Assembly: GCA_011772205.1 (NCBI GenBank)
Contig: WVZY01000022.1
Location: 248,001 to 312,000, forward strand
Reading direction: 5' to 3'
DNA: 64,000 nucleotides
Origin: Candidatus Latescibacterota bacterium
GTDB taxonomy: Bacteria > Krumholzibacteriota > Krumholzibacteriia > WVZY01
The notes under the pieces are model-generated. The model was not told the DNA's origin, did no database searches, and worked only from the letters and a program-made list of their open reading frames with translations. The translations under genes and the position numbers were made by a program. Of this stretch, positions 28,267 through 37,296 are shown piece by piece; positions within the stretch are counted from its first letter, which is position 1, and each line of letters starts with the position of its first letter.

Positions 28267-29544
28267 TTACTCCTTTCTTCCGACACCCTCAATTGCCTCC
28301 TCATGGAGGCCGTTCAACAAATGTCCCAGCTTGTCCCGTTTTGCTTCCAGATAACGCAAGTTTCTCGCATTCGGCGGGATCTCTATCGGCACCCTCTCGA
28401 CGATCTCCAGCCCATACGCTTTGAGACCGACGATCTTCTTGGGATTGTTCGTTAGAAGGCGAATCCGTTTCAATCCCAGGTCGACCAGGATTTGCGCGCC
28501 GATACCGTAATCGCGTAAATCCGGGGGAAATCCGAGAGATTCGTTTGCTTCGACCGTGTCCTGTCCCTTGTCCTGGAGGGCATATGCCTTGATTTTGTTC
28601 TCGAGCCCGATTCCTCTCCCTTCTTGCCGCATGTAGAGAAGCACTCCCCTGCCTTCTTTACTGATCTGCACCATGGAGGAGTGAAGCTGGTTCCCGCAGT
28701 CACACCTCAAGGAGCCGAACACATCGCCCGTGAGGCACTGCGAATGGACTCGAACGAGAACGGGCTCTTCAGTAGCGACGCTTCCTTTAACGAGCGCCAC
28801 GTGCCTCGTGTTGTTGAGATTATTCCTGTAAATGTGCAAATCGAATTCACCATACTCGGTTGGACACTCCGTACTTGCTATGAGTGAGATGTGCTTCTCA
28901 CTTTGCCTGCGGTACTCGATAAGATCCTGGATGGTGACGATTTTCATTCCGTGCTTTCTCGCGACTTCCCTCAATTTTGGGAGACGCGCCATGTGACCAT
29001 CTTCATCCATGATCTCACAGAGAACGCCAGCAGGATACAGCCCGGCCAGCCGCGCCAGGTCCACCGCCGCCTCCGTATGCCCCGCCCTTCTGAGCACTCC
29101 TTCGTCCACAGCGCAAAGCGGGAAAATGTGCCCCGGCCTGGCAAAGTCCTCGGCCTTGGCCTCTGGATCGACGGCCGCTTTGACCGTTGCCGTCCTGTCG
29201 AACGCGCTGATCCCGGTCGTGGTGCCCTTGATGAGATCGATCGAAACGGTGAAGGAGGTTCCGAGCTTCGACGTGTTTTCTTCCACCATGGGTCTCAGGC
29301 CCAGCTCGTTCGAACGCTGTGATGTGAGCGCCAGGCAGATGAGGCCCCGGGCGTGCTTGGTAAGAAAGTTCACACGTTCCGGTGTGACTTTCTCTGCGGC
29401 GAAAATCATATCGCCTTCGTTTTCTCTCTCTTCGTCGTCTACAACGATGAGGATTTCGCCCCTTTTGATGATTTCAACGGCTTCATCCACGGTACAAAAC
29501 TCGGCCGTCTCCTCGCCCTTTGGTTGTCTCAATGTGTCTTCCAT
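28267..29544 (-). CDS. ribBA: Bifunctional DHBP synthase / GTP cyclohydrolase II
   Basis: The 425-residue fusion has RibB first (about residues 12-210: [42 protein letters not shown]). This part makes 3,4-dihydroxy-2-butanone 4-phosphate from ribulose 5-phosphate. RibA follows (about 215-405: zinc cysteines in [18 protein letters not shown], then [16 protein letters not shown]), opening GTP. Motifs of both halves look intact. The frame is open for 113 codons upstream, overlapping ribE in another frame. ATG 29544 is chosen because GGAGGGG precedes it and homology begins here. It is in the riboflavin operon between ribE and ribH. Confidence 0.96.
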   Translation of the reverse strand: MEDTLRQPKGEETAEFCTVDEAVEIIKRGEILIVVDDEERENEGDMIFAAEKVTPERVNFLTKHARGLICLALTSQRSNELGLRPMVEENTSKLGTSFTVSIDLIKGTTTGISAFDRTATVKAAVDPEAKAEDFARPGHIFPLCAVDEGVLRRAGHTEAAVDLARLAGLYPAGVLCEIMDEDGHMARLPKLREVARKHGMKIVTIQDLIEYRRQSEKHISLIASTECPTEYGEFDLHIYRNNLNNTRHVALVKGSVATEEPVLVRVHSQCLTGDVFGSLRCDCGNQLHSSMVQISKEGRGVLLYMRQEGRGIGLENKIKAYALQDKGQDTVEANESLGFPPDLRDYGIGAQILVDLGLKRIRLLTNNPKKIVGLKAYGLEIVERVPIEIPPNARNLRYLEAKRDKLGHLLNGLHEEAIEGVGRKE

Positions 29545-29582
29545 GAAGTACCCCTCCGTGTGTGAATGATACGCAGCGTTTT

Positions 29583-30191
29583 TCAAATCGTTCCTCCTCG
29601 CATCCTGGCGAGATATTGCGCGACGTATTTTCCAATGACATCCGTTTCTATATTGACCTTGGTACCTGATCGATAGGTTCCGATCACAGTATTCTCGAAC
29701 GTAAAAGGTACGATCGTAATCGTGAGAATATTCCCCGGGCGGCGATCGATGATGGTGAGGCTCACACCGTCGATAGCGATGGACCCCTTCGGGACGGTGA
29801 GACTGTGAGCTTCCGCAGGAAGCCTGATCGAGAGCAGCCAGTCCTGCCCCGTTTTCCTGAACGACACCACTTGCCCGATACAATCCACATGCCCCTGAAC
29901 GATGTGGCCGCCAAGCGCCGTGTTCGGTGTGGCGGCACGCTCGAGATTGACCTTGCTGCCGGGAGTGAGAGTTTTGATCGTGGTCCGGTTCAAGGTCTCC
30001 CCCACAGCAGTAACGGTGAAGCGGTCACCTGCGACCTCTTCTACGGTGAGACACACACCGTTCACAGAGACGCTATCCCCCGGTGCTAGATCACGAGCGA
30101 ATCCCGGAGTGGCAATGCTGAGCCTCGCTCCGGCGGCGGTTTCCGATTTCGTTTCGATGTTGCCGACTGACTGAATGATTCCTGTAAACAT
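29583..30191 (-). CDS. ribE: Riboflavin synthase alpha chain
   Basis: The 202-residue protein has the internal duplication of riboflavin synthase. Each half is a lumazine-binding barrel, the first opening [13 protein letters not shown] and containing [13 protein letters not shown]. The second has [14 protein letters not shown] and [13 protein letters not shown]. The enzyme dismutates two molecules of 6,7-dimethyl-8-ribityllumazine to riboflavin and the RibH substrate. It lies 12 bases downstream of ribD and 38 bases upstream of ribBA, so the operon order is ribD-ribE-ribBA-ribH. The gene is called ribE or ribC depending on species. Confidence 0.95.
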   Translation of the reverse strand: MFTGIIQSVGNIETKSETAAGARLSIATPGFARDLAPGDSVSVNGVCLTVEEVAGDRFTVTAVGETLNRTTIKTLTPGSKVNLERAATPNTALGGHIVQGHVDCIGQVVSFRKTGQDWLLSIRLPAEAHSLTVPKGSIAIDGVSLTIIDRRPGNILTITIVPFTFENTVIGTYRSGTKVNIETDVIGKYVAQYLARMRGGTI

Positions 30192-30203
30192 CGTTCTGTT
30201 CCG

Positions 30204-31331
30204 CTAAACCAGCTTCTCGAGAAGCTCGCTTCGCGTCTTCTCGTTCAACATCCTCAAGAGAAAATCGTCCCCCACTCTGAATGCATCGACTGGGAACGCC
30301 CCCGGCTCTTTGTTGGCGAAACGCTTCCGGTACATTGCGACACCTTCTTCTCCGAAGAACAATGGAGAGACAAACGTATAAGCCGCATTCCACAAATTGC
30401 GATCGATGAAGCTCGAAAACACTTTTCCCCCGCCCTCGACGAGGATGCTCGAGACGCCTTCTCCCTCGAGAGTTGACACAACATTCGTTATATCGAGCTC
30501 CTCCGCCTCCATTTTGCATCGGAGCACCCGCCCGTTTGTTTTTTCGACTTGCTGGACCTTTGAAGCATCCGCGTTCATGCCGCAGCATACAAAAAACGCC
30601 CGTCCTTCCTTTATCCATGGATAATCTTCGGGAAAGCGGAGATTTGCATCGAGCACGACCGGAACGGGAGGATCAACGTCCTCGAGCAGCCTGCAGTCCA
30701 GGAGCGGCCTATCCGTAAGCAATGTTTCGACACCAATGAGAACCGCGTCGTGGGACGCTCGCAGCCTATGCGCGTATAACTGCGCCTCTTTGCCGGTGAT
30801 CGCGTCACGCTTGCCTGGAACCGAGGCAATCCTCCCGTCCATTGTTGAAGCAATTTTCAAAGTCACAATGCTTCCCAAACCGAGATGGCGCATGAAGTAT
30901 GGGAGGTTCAGAAGCAGCGCCTGCTCCTTCAGGCAGCCGACGTCTACCTGAATCCTGTTCGATTTCAGTTTTTCGAATCCGCCGCCGCTGACATGCGGAA
31001 AAGGATCCTGCGTGCATGCAACGACCCTTCGGACGCCGCTGGATATAATTCTGTCCACGCACGGCGGCGTCTTCCCCTTGTGGGCGCACGGCTCGAGGGT
31101 CACGTACAGCGTGCTGCCCTCTGCCGCCCTTCCTGCCTCATCGAGGGCAAGAATCTCCGCGTGGGCGAGCCCTGAACGCTTGTGGTAGCCCTCGGCGACG
31201 ATCCTGCTTTCTTTTACCACCAGTGCGCCGACGAGGGGATTGGGATGAGTACGTCCCGCAGCTCGCCAAGCGAGCTCCAGAGCACGGCCGAGGAAACTCG
31301 CATCGAGAAGCGTCTCGGTCCCGCCTGTCAT
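30204..31331 (-). CDS. ribD: Bifunctional riboflavin deaminase/reductase RibD
   Basis: About 375 residues. The N-terminal deaminase half has THPNPLVGALVV, the zinc-site HAEILALDEAG, and TLEPCAHKGKTPPCVD. The C-terminal reductase half has LKIASTMDGRIA, SHDAVLIGVETLLTD and SSILVEGGG. Together they carry out the second and third steps of riboflavin synthesis. The frame is open upstream to 31496, with ATGs at 31385, 31346 and 31331. I favour 31331 because GGAG lies nine bases before it and the family usually starts 10-15 residues before the ALELA helix. It is the first gene after the FMN riboswitch. Confidence 0.93.
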   Translation of the reverse strand: MTGGTETLLDASFLGRALELAWRAAGRTHPNPLVGALVVKESRIVAEGYHKRSGLAHAEILALDEAGRAAEGSTLYVTLEPCAHKGKTPPCVDRIISSGVRRVVACTQDPFPHVSGGGFEKLKSNRIQVDVGCLKEQALLLNLPYFMRHLGLGSIVTLKIASTMDGRIASVPGKRDAITGKEAQLYAHRLRASHDAVLIGVETLLTDRPLLDCRLLEDVDPPVPVVLDANLRFPEDYPWIKEGRAFFVCCGMNADASKVQQVEKTNGRVLRCKMEAEELDITNVVSTLEGEGVSSILVEGGGKVFSSFIDRNLWNAAYTFVSPLFFGEEGVAMYRKRFANKEPGAFPVDAFRVGDDFLLRMLNEKTRSELLEKLV

Positions 31332-31445
31332 CGCGTTCGGCTCCATGGCCTCGAAGCGCCCGTTCGAGTGCATAGGCTTTCTCATGGCGTTTGTTTTTAG
31401 TTTTTTCGGGGATTCCAGTGTATGGAAGAATAACAGTGGCGCACG

Positions 31446-31466
31446 CTCCGGCACACTTCGCCGGAG
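31446..31466 (-). promoter_or_regulatory. Hairpin between the FMN riboswitch and ribD
   Basis: A perfect 7-base stem (CTCCGGC/GCCGGAG, 7-base loop) lies about 30 bases downstream of the riboswitch core on the transcribed strand. No U-run follows, so it does not look like a simple intrinsic terminator. It may be part of the expression platform or a structured 5' leader. It is 115 bases from the chosen ribD start. Confidence 0.45.
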
Positions 31467-31497
31467 GGCACACGAATGCAGCGGTTCTATGTGCAAT

Positions 31498-31619
31498 CTT
31501 CTCCCATCCAGACTTTAACTGTCGGCCCCGGAATTCCACCGGGTCGGTAGCGGCTACCGCTGGGACCGCCACTCGCGGGCTGTGACCGCCGGTGGGGATT
31601 TTCACCCCGCCCCGAAGAT
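31498..31619 (-). promoter_or_regulatory. FMN riboswitch (RFN element)
   Basis: The transcribed strand contains the conserved RFN blocks in order: GGGGCGGGGTGAAAATCCCC, then ACCGGCGGTCACAGCCCGCG, a variable hairpin, GGTGGAATTCCGGGGCCGAC, and AGTTAAAGTCTGGATGGGAG at the 3' side. The paired ends (ATCTTC and GAAGAT) close helix P1. This aptamer binds flavin mononucleotide and lowers expression of riboflavin genes. It lies upstream of ribD, as expected, and should control the whole ribD-ribE-ribBA-ribH run. The expression platform is not obvious; see the hairpin at 31446-31466. Confidence 0.96.
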
Positions 31620-31631
31620 CTATGTTTTATT

Positions 31632-31659
31632 ATTTTATGTGAAAAAAGTAACTTGTCAA
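31632..31659 (-). promoter_or_regulatory. Sigma-70-type promoter of the riboflavin operon
   Basis: On the minus strand a perfect -35 TTGACA (31659-31654) is followed by a 16-base spacer and a -10 TAAAAT (31637-31632). Transcription would start near 31625, just before the riboswitch. The match and position make this the best promoter candidate in the window. Confidence 0.8.
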
Positions 31660-31687
31660 GAGGGTTTGTGAAGGGCAGCAAGCTAAC

Positions 31688-32719
31688 TTATGCGGATGCC
31701 TGTTGTTTCCGCTCTTGCAGCTGCCTTCTGAAGCCATCGAAAACCACGATTACGCAGATACAGACCTGCAGCATGGTCGTGTACGCGATATAGCGAGGAC
31801 GAGCCGGCTCGGATAGAGCAACGAGCAGAAGGCTTCCCAAGCTGAGCATCGACACCACGGCGGCCATCAGCGAAAGCCCATTTCGATACACAGCATGATA
31901 GCCAATAGCCAGCAACATAAATAAAATCAATAAGATAGCTTGTCCATTGCCCCCAGCTCCACGCACCGCGTTCAATCTATAGAGCTTCAGGCAATCGCGA
32001 AAATTCCTCCGAGCAAGCGTCCATGCCATGCCGCGCGTTATCGCATCGATCCGATACCAATCATCGATCCCCTGTTCCTTTAGGACCGGTAACAGGGTGC
32101 TCCAACAAATAGCATTGTAGCTGCCATAGAAATGATCTATCGGAAGAATGGCCCCAAATTCTGCCCCGGCTCCAGCGGTGCCCTTCAGCAGTCCCCGTTC
32201 TGCCATTCGCGCATGAGTCTTCTCGAATACGATCCTCTGCTCCTCTTCCCCAAGAAAATCGCCGTCCCCGGTGCGTGAAACAAATAGCGGTGCGACTACA
32301 AGATGGAAGCCCGTAAACGGGATGGTTCGAAAGTGGCCATCAAGCAAGTATTGGCACGTCCTCTCCATCATATGAGTCGCGGCAACTGTGGCTATAAGAA
32401 CTAGTAATAAAACATGCTTCCTATAAATCTCTGGAGCGAGACAATAGATGTAGATCACAACCATTGCGAAGAGAGGATAGAATACGAGGAACTGCCTTCG
32501 TGTTAGGATGAGAAGGGCGGACAATAAGAATGCTTTGATCAAAGCAGATGTCTTTTTCCGCAGCAAACCTTCCAACAGATATTTTATGACGATCAGGAAT
32601 AGAGGATACGCCAATCCTTCGGTTGGAATCGCGTTTCCGAATCGGGTAGCCGTGACATAAGGCAGCAGCAAGAGCAAAGATAAAAGATATGCTATAGGTT
32701 TGGGTAGCGAAATGATCGC
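31688..32719 (-). pseudogene. 5'-truncated polytopic membrane protein remnant (GT39/GT87-like)
   Basis: The frame is open from just after a TAG at 32720-32722 down to a stop at 31688, but the only start-like codon near the front is a TTG at 32677 inside a hydrophobic helix. Translated residues begin directly in membrane sequence (PYVTATRFGNAIPTEGLAYP), which in GT39/GT87-type transferases lies roughly 100 residues into the protein, after the acidic-loop helix. So the N-terminal part, including the usual catalytic DD/DE loop, is missing. About six membrane segments and a soluble loop (about 125-235) remain. It sits between ftsY and the riboflavin operon, unrelated to either. A short real gene using TTG 32677 (329 residues) cannot be excluded. 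Confidence 0.6.
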
Positions 32720-32732
32720 CTATTAGAATGAA

Positions 32733-33617
32733 TTATTCTAGAAGCGCATCGACAAACTCTTCCGCTGAAAACTCGGCGAAATCCTCAACCGTCTCGCCGG
32801 CCCCAATATATTTAACCGGAATCCCCAGCGACTGTTTGATTGCCACAACTATTCCGCCTTTGGCCGTACTATCGAGTTTCGTAAGAATAATGCCCGCGGT
32901 GCCGAGGTTCCGTGTAAACTCCCGCGCCTGCTGGAGGCTGTTCTGGCCGAGTGTGGCATCCAAAACCAGGTAGGTCTCCACCGCTTCTGGAGCGAGCACC
33001 TTTTCGCATACGCGCTTGATCTTCTTCAGCTCCTCAATGAGGTTCACTTTCGTATGGAGGCGCCCGGCCGTATCGATGATCACGTAGTCCCCGTCCCTTG
33101 CCTTGGCCGCATTGCAGGCATCGAAGGCGACGGCTGCCGGATCTCCCCCGCTCTTGTGGGAGATGATGTCTACTCCGAGGCGGTCCGCCCAGATCGAGAG
33201 CTGTTCTGTGGCAGCCGCACGGAACGTGTCGCTTGCTGCGAGGATCACTTTTTTCCCCTGCTGCTTGTGATGATACGCGAGCTTGGCAATGCTCGTTGTT
33301 TTGCCCGTTCCATTCACTCCGATAACAATGACGGCTTTCGGCCGCACGACATCGCCAGTCGGTGGATGCTCAGATTCGGATAGAAGCTCCAGAAGCTCTT
33401 CCCTCAGGAATGATTGGTGCTCGATGTCTACACTACTTTCACGAAGCCGTTCCATGATACGGTCGCACGCTTCGACTCCGACATCCGCTCCAATGAGAAG
33501 CGCTTCGACCGCTTCCTTGTCTTCCTCACTGAGCGCTGGCCCTCGATTGAAGATCTTCTTTAGAGGGGCAACAAATCCCTCCCTCGTTTTTCTGAGCTTC
33601 GACTTTAGATCAAACAT
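32733..33617 (-). CDS. ftsY: Signal recognition particle receptor FtsY
   Basis: The 294-residue SRP GTPase has a short N-terminal region (no long acidic A domain), the helical N domain, and a complete NG GTPase. G1 is GVNGTGKTT at residues 100-108, followed by [13 protein letters not shown] (I-box region), DTAGRLHTK (G3), [10 protein letters not shown] (G4) and [13 protein letters not shown] (closing motif). It docks ribosome-SRP complexes at the membrane for co-translational insertion. It lies 3 bases downstream of smc, the frequent smc-ftsY arrangement. ATG at 33617. Confidence 0.97.
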   Translation of the reverse strand: MFDLKSKLRKTREGFVAPLKKIFNRGPALSEEDKEAVEALLIGADVGVEACDRIMERLRESSVDIEHQSFLREELLELLSESEHPPTGDVVRPKAVIVIGVNGTGKTTSIAKLAYHHKQQGKKVILAASDTFRAAATEQLSIWADRLGVDIISHKSGGDPAAVAFDACNAAKARDGDYVIIDTAGRLHTKVNLIEELKKIKRVCEKVLAPEAVETYLVLDATLGQNSLQQAREFTRNLGTAGIILTKLDSTAKGGIVVAIKQSLGIPVKYIGAGETVEDFAEFSAEEFVDALLE

Positions 33618-33620
33618 TTC

Positions 33621-36600
33621 TCAGGTCCGGGCGGGTACTTCTTCGCGGATTTCGCGGAATCTGTTAACGGGAACAGCCCCGTTCGCCGCCTCCCTTCTGA
33701 AGCGGTCGACATCGGCAAAGTGGACGGAAATCAGCGTGGACACTCCGGGTTCTTCCATCGTGACGCCGTAGAGATAATCAGCTGCCTCCATCGTCTTCTT
33801 GTTATGGGTAATCACGATGAACTGCGTTCTGTCAGTGAAGGATCTCAACATGTTGATGAACCGGGCGACATTGGCATCGTCGAGCGGGGCGTCCACCTCA
33901 TCGAGCACACAGAACGGACTCGGCTTGACGAGATAGATGGCAAACAGGAGGGACAGAGCGGTGAGAGCCCTCTCACCGCCAGAGAGGCTCGATATATCGT
34001 GAAGCCTCTTGCCTTTGGGATTTGCGACGATCTTGATATTCGCTTCTAGAGGATCATCTGAATCGACGAAGAGCAGATCGGCCTCGCCGCCGCCGAAGAG
34101 CGTCTGGAAGGTTTGCTTGAAGTTTTCCCGAACCTGCTCGAACGTATCGGACAGGAGCCTTCTTGCTTCGCGGTTGATCTTCCGGATCGCTTGGATCAGA
34201 GACTCCTTCGCTTCCTCCAGGTCCGTCTTCTGTTTCGAGAGAAAGTCGAACCGCTCCTTTTTCTCCTCGTACTCCTGAACGGCCAGCATATTGACAGGAC
34301 CGACGTGCTCAAGCTGCTCCTTTAAAACGGCGAGCTCATCCTTGTCCAGACCTTCCCATTCGGAAGGATCTGCTGTCTCCCGACCTTCGACGATGCGGTT
34401 CAGATCTTCATTATAGCTCTCCCGTCCCTTCTCCAGCAGAGACGAGATTCTGGCTCCCAGAGCGGCGAGTTCGACGGTGCAGCGCTCCACATTTTCCTTC
34501 TTCTCGTCTCTCCTCGTTTTGATCTCTTTGAGCTGGGCGTCGAGTTCTCCACCGGTTTTATCGATTTCTTCGCAGGTTTGATTCACCTGTTCGATCTTCT
34601 TCTCTATGGCATCCTTGTCCTTATGGAAGCGCGAGATCCCTTCCTTCAGGGCTTCTATTTCATCCTCGGCGGTGGCTATTTGAAGCCGGCACCGCTTAAT
34701 GTCTTCTTCCCTCGCATCGATGAGCGCCTTCAGCTCAGTCTCCAGCTCGGTCGCGTTGCGGATCTTGGCCTGAACTGTCGACACTTCTCCCGAAATAGTT
34801 GCTTTATCGAGTTTCAGCCGGGACACCGTTTCTAAAACGGCTTCCCGCTCCCTCTCGAGCTCGATGATACGGTCCTCCAGGTTTGGCAGATCGGCCCCGG
34901 CTGCCTCCTCGACAGTTTCCCTTTCTCGGGATTCCTCAGCCTCGAGCCTTGGAAGTCTCGAACAGAGCTCACCGATCGAGGCCTCCGTGTCTTCGAGCGA
35001 GCTGACAAGGTTTGCACACTTTTCTTTCATCCGCGCGAGATCGATCTCGATGCCGCGCTGCTCATCCACCGTTTGCTTCTCCAATCGGTACGCATCCCCG
35101 AGATCGGCGCGGATCCGTGCGCTCTCTTCCACCAAGCGTTTGCGAAACCCGGCGAGTCTCGTTTTGCGCATATCGAGGATCGATGCTTTTCGCTCCGCCT
35201 TGACGATCGCGCCGTCCAGCTCGGTGATCTTCGTTTCGTACTCGAGGATCGTCGGCTCGACCTCCTCGGTTCCGGCGACGACGATCTTACCGGGGCCGTC
35301 GAAAAAGACGCCGTCCAGTGTCGCGATCCGCGCGGCACGCTTCTCATTGAGGAGGGAGATGGCAGCGTCCACATCGCGGACGACCACGACGCCGGAGAGG
35401 TATGGCGAGAGATACTCGGATACGCGTCGGTCACATTGGACGAGCGAGAGCGCGCTCCCCAGCACACCGGCTCCCTTTATCCGGGGTTCTTTTGCACCGT
35501 TCCCATCCGGATATAGAATCTGGACCCGGCCGTTTCCGTTCCCCTTGGCTTCATGCACGCAGGACAGGGCGTCGTCTCTGGATTTGGCGAGCAGGCTCTG
35601 GAGGACCGGCGACAGGCACGCCTCGAAACACGCCCGGTGCTCCTTCTTGATCTTTACGAAGTCGGCAAGCACTCCTTTGATTCGAGAATCGCCCTGGACA
35701 TCTTCCCGAGAACGGTGATGTTCCTGTTTGATCTTCTGAAGGAATGCCTGTTTCTCTTTCAAGCCGCCGAGCTCGCGAACCACTCCCGAATGGACGTCAT
35801 CGCATCTCGCCGACAGTTCGCCCACGTGATCCAGGCGGCCCGCGAGATGCAGTTTCATTTCCTCCAGTCTCGTGATTTCCCCTCGTCGTTCATCCGCTCT
35901 CTTCAAGATGTCCGAGAGCTTGGCGCTGAGGTCGGATTTATCTCTACCCATGGAGCCCAGCCGATGTCTCATGCTGTCGCGTTTACCTTCGAGCTCACCG
36001 AGACTCTTTTGTATATGGTCTCTCAATCCCCGGGCCTTCGCTTTTTCTTCGACGAGATCGAGGACCAGCTGTTTCCTATCTCTCAGCTCTCGTTTGGCGG
36101 TGTCGAGCTCCCCCGTGAGTCTTCGAAGGAGCTCCTCGTTATCGCCGAGCTCGCGGCCAATCTGCTCGAGTGACGCTTCCTTCGAGGTGATCGCGTTGCC
36201 GTGCAGCAGAAGATCCTCCTTGGATGCCTCAAGGCGTTCCTTCGCTTTTTCTATCTCGTCATGATCTTCCTCGATCCGTGAATTTCCGGTCGTGATCCTC
36301 TCGGTATTTACGGCGATTTTTTCCTCATGCCCTTTGAGAGACTGACTGATCGAGTACCGGTTTTCGTGGAGCCCCTGGAGTCTCCGTTCGAGCTCGGAAC
36401 TACGGATACGAAGCTCCTGGAGCCGGTTTTCGAGGATGGTGATTTCGTTTTCATCGGTGAGCGTGATCCCTTTGTGGTATTCCAGCTCTTTCTTCAGTTC
36501 TTCCTTCCTGCCAAGAAGCTCATGGAGCGTGTGTTTCAACAGGGCGATCTCCATCCGATCGACTTTTTCCTTGAGCCGCGTATACCGCCTCGCCTTGCCC

Positions 36601-37226
36601 ATCTGGTAGCGGAGGGAGCGGATTTCCCTCTCGAGTTCCGCTAGAATATCGCCCAAACGCAGAAGATCCGTCTCCGTATGCTTGATTTTCCTGAGCGCTT
36701 CCTCCCTCTGGAGGCGATACCGCATGATTCCAGCAGCTTCTTCGAACAGATACCGCTTATCCTGCTCCTTCTCGCTGAGCACAGAGTCGATCATTTCCCG
36801 TTCGATGATCGCGTACGCGTGGTTTCCCAAGCCGGTATCGACGAGAAAACTCTTAATCGTTTTGAGGCGCGTGAGCTCCCCGTTGAAGTAGTATTCGCTA
36901 ATGCCGTCGCGGTGGATCTTCCGGGAGATCGTAATTTCGGAATAATCGAGAGGAATGGCCCGGTCCTCATTGGAAAGGGTAACCTTCACTTCGGCCATGC
37001 CGAGAGGTTTCCGAAGCTTCGTCCCGTTGAAGATCACGTTCTCCATCTTCGTATTTCTGAGGAGGCGCGTCTTTTGCTCTCCCATTACCCATCGTATTGC
37101 GTCGACGATGTTCGTCTTCCCACAGCCGTTCGGGCCGATAATCGCATTGATGCCGCTGGAAAACTCCATATCCAACCGCGATATGAAGGATTTGAAGCCG
37201 TTGATTTCCAGTTTCTGCAGGGTCAA
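33621..37226 (-). CDS. smc: Chromosome segregation protein SMC
   Basis: The full-length 1201-residue SMC has an N-terminal head with Walker A GPNGCGKT at 31-38 and a first long coiled coil (about 170-500). A hinge (about 515-650, including GVLADFVKIKKEHRACFEAC and GRVQILYPDGNG) is followed by a second coiled coil. The C-terminal head carries signature LSGGERALTALSLLFAI and Walker B CVLDEVDAPLDDANV. SMC with ScpA/ScpB compacts and segregates chromosomes; no scp genes are seen here. The start is TTG 37226 with GGAGG upstream. It lies upstream of ftsY and appears to be translated as a pair with it. Confidence 0.97.
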   Translation of the reverse strand: MTLQKLEINGFKSFISRLDMEFSSGINAIIGPNGCGKTNIVDAIRWVMGEQKTRLLRNTKMENVIFNGTKLRKPLGMAEVKVTLSNEDRAIPLDYSEITISRKIHRDGISEYYFNGELTRLKTIKSFLVDTGLGNHAYAIIEREMIDSVLSEKEQDKRYLFEEAAGIMRYRLQREEALRKIKHTETDLLRLGDILAELEREIRSLRYQMGKARRYTRLKEKVDRMEIALLKHTLHELLGRKEELKKELEYHKGITLTDENEITILENRLQELRIRSSELERRLQGLHENRYSISQSLKGHEEKIAVNTERITTGNSRIEEDHDEIEKAKERLEASKEDLLLHGNAITSKEASLEQIGRELGDNEELLRRLTGELDTAKRELRDRKQLVLDLVEEKAKARGLRDHIQKSLGELEGKRDSMRHRLGSMGRDKSDLSAKLSDILKRADERRGEITRLEEMKLHLAGRLDHVGELSARCDDVHSGVVRELGGLKEKQAFLQKIKQEHHRSREDVQGDSRIKGVLADFVKIKKEHRACFEACLSPVLQSLLAKSRDDALSCVHEAKGNGNGRVQILYPDGNGAKEPRIKGAGVLGSALSLVQCDRRVSEYLSPYLSGVVVVRDVDAAISLLNEKRAARIATLDGVFFDGPGKIVVAGTEEVEPTILEYETKITELDGAIVKAERKASILDMRKTRLAGFRKRLVEESARIRADLGDAYRLEKQTVDEQRGIEIDLARMKEKCANLVSSLEDTEASIGELCSRLPRLEAEESRERETVEEAAGADLPNLEDRIIELEREREAVLETVSRLKLDKATISGEVSTVQAKIRNATELETELKALIDAREEDIKRCRLQIATAEDEIEALKEGISRFHKDKDAIEKKIEQVNQTCEEIDKTGGELDAQLKEIKTRRDEKKENVERCTVELAALGARISSLLEKGRESYNEDLNRIVEGRETADPSEWEGLDKDELAVLKEQLEHVGPVNMLAVQEYEEKKERFDFLSKQKTDLEEAKESLIQAIRKINREARRLLSDTFEQVRENFKQTFQTLFGGGEADLLFVDSDDPLEANIKIVANPKGKRLHDISSLSGGERALTALSLLFAIYLVKPSPFCVLDEVDAPLDDANVARFINMLRSFTDRTQFIVITHNKKTMEAADYLYGVTMEEPGVSTLISVHFADVDRFRREAANGAVPVNRFREIREEVPART

Positions 37227-37296
37227 ATTTGCATCCTCCAGGATGATGGTTTTGGGCGACGCCCGGAGACGTTCATTTTTGGCTTGCCACCTCGAA

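Noticed and set aside
28267..29883. 538-codon reading of ribBA starting at 29883
   Set aside because: The extra 113 residues lie over ribE in another frame and are not protein-like; ATG 29544 has a strong ribosome site.
30091..30618. 175-codon minus-strand frame over ribE/ribD
   Set aside because: Lies in another frame across two well-conserved riboflavin genes and has no motif.
34864..35718. 284-codon Ser/Arg-rich plus-strand frame within smc
   Set aside because: The composition reflects the opposite strand of coiled-coil codons; smc is intact and full length.
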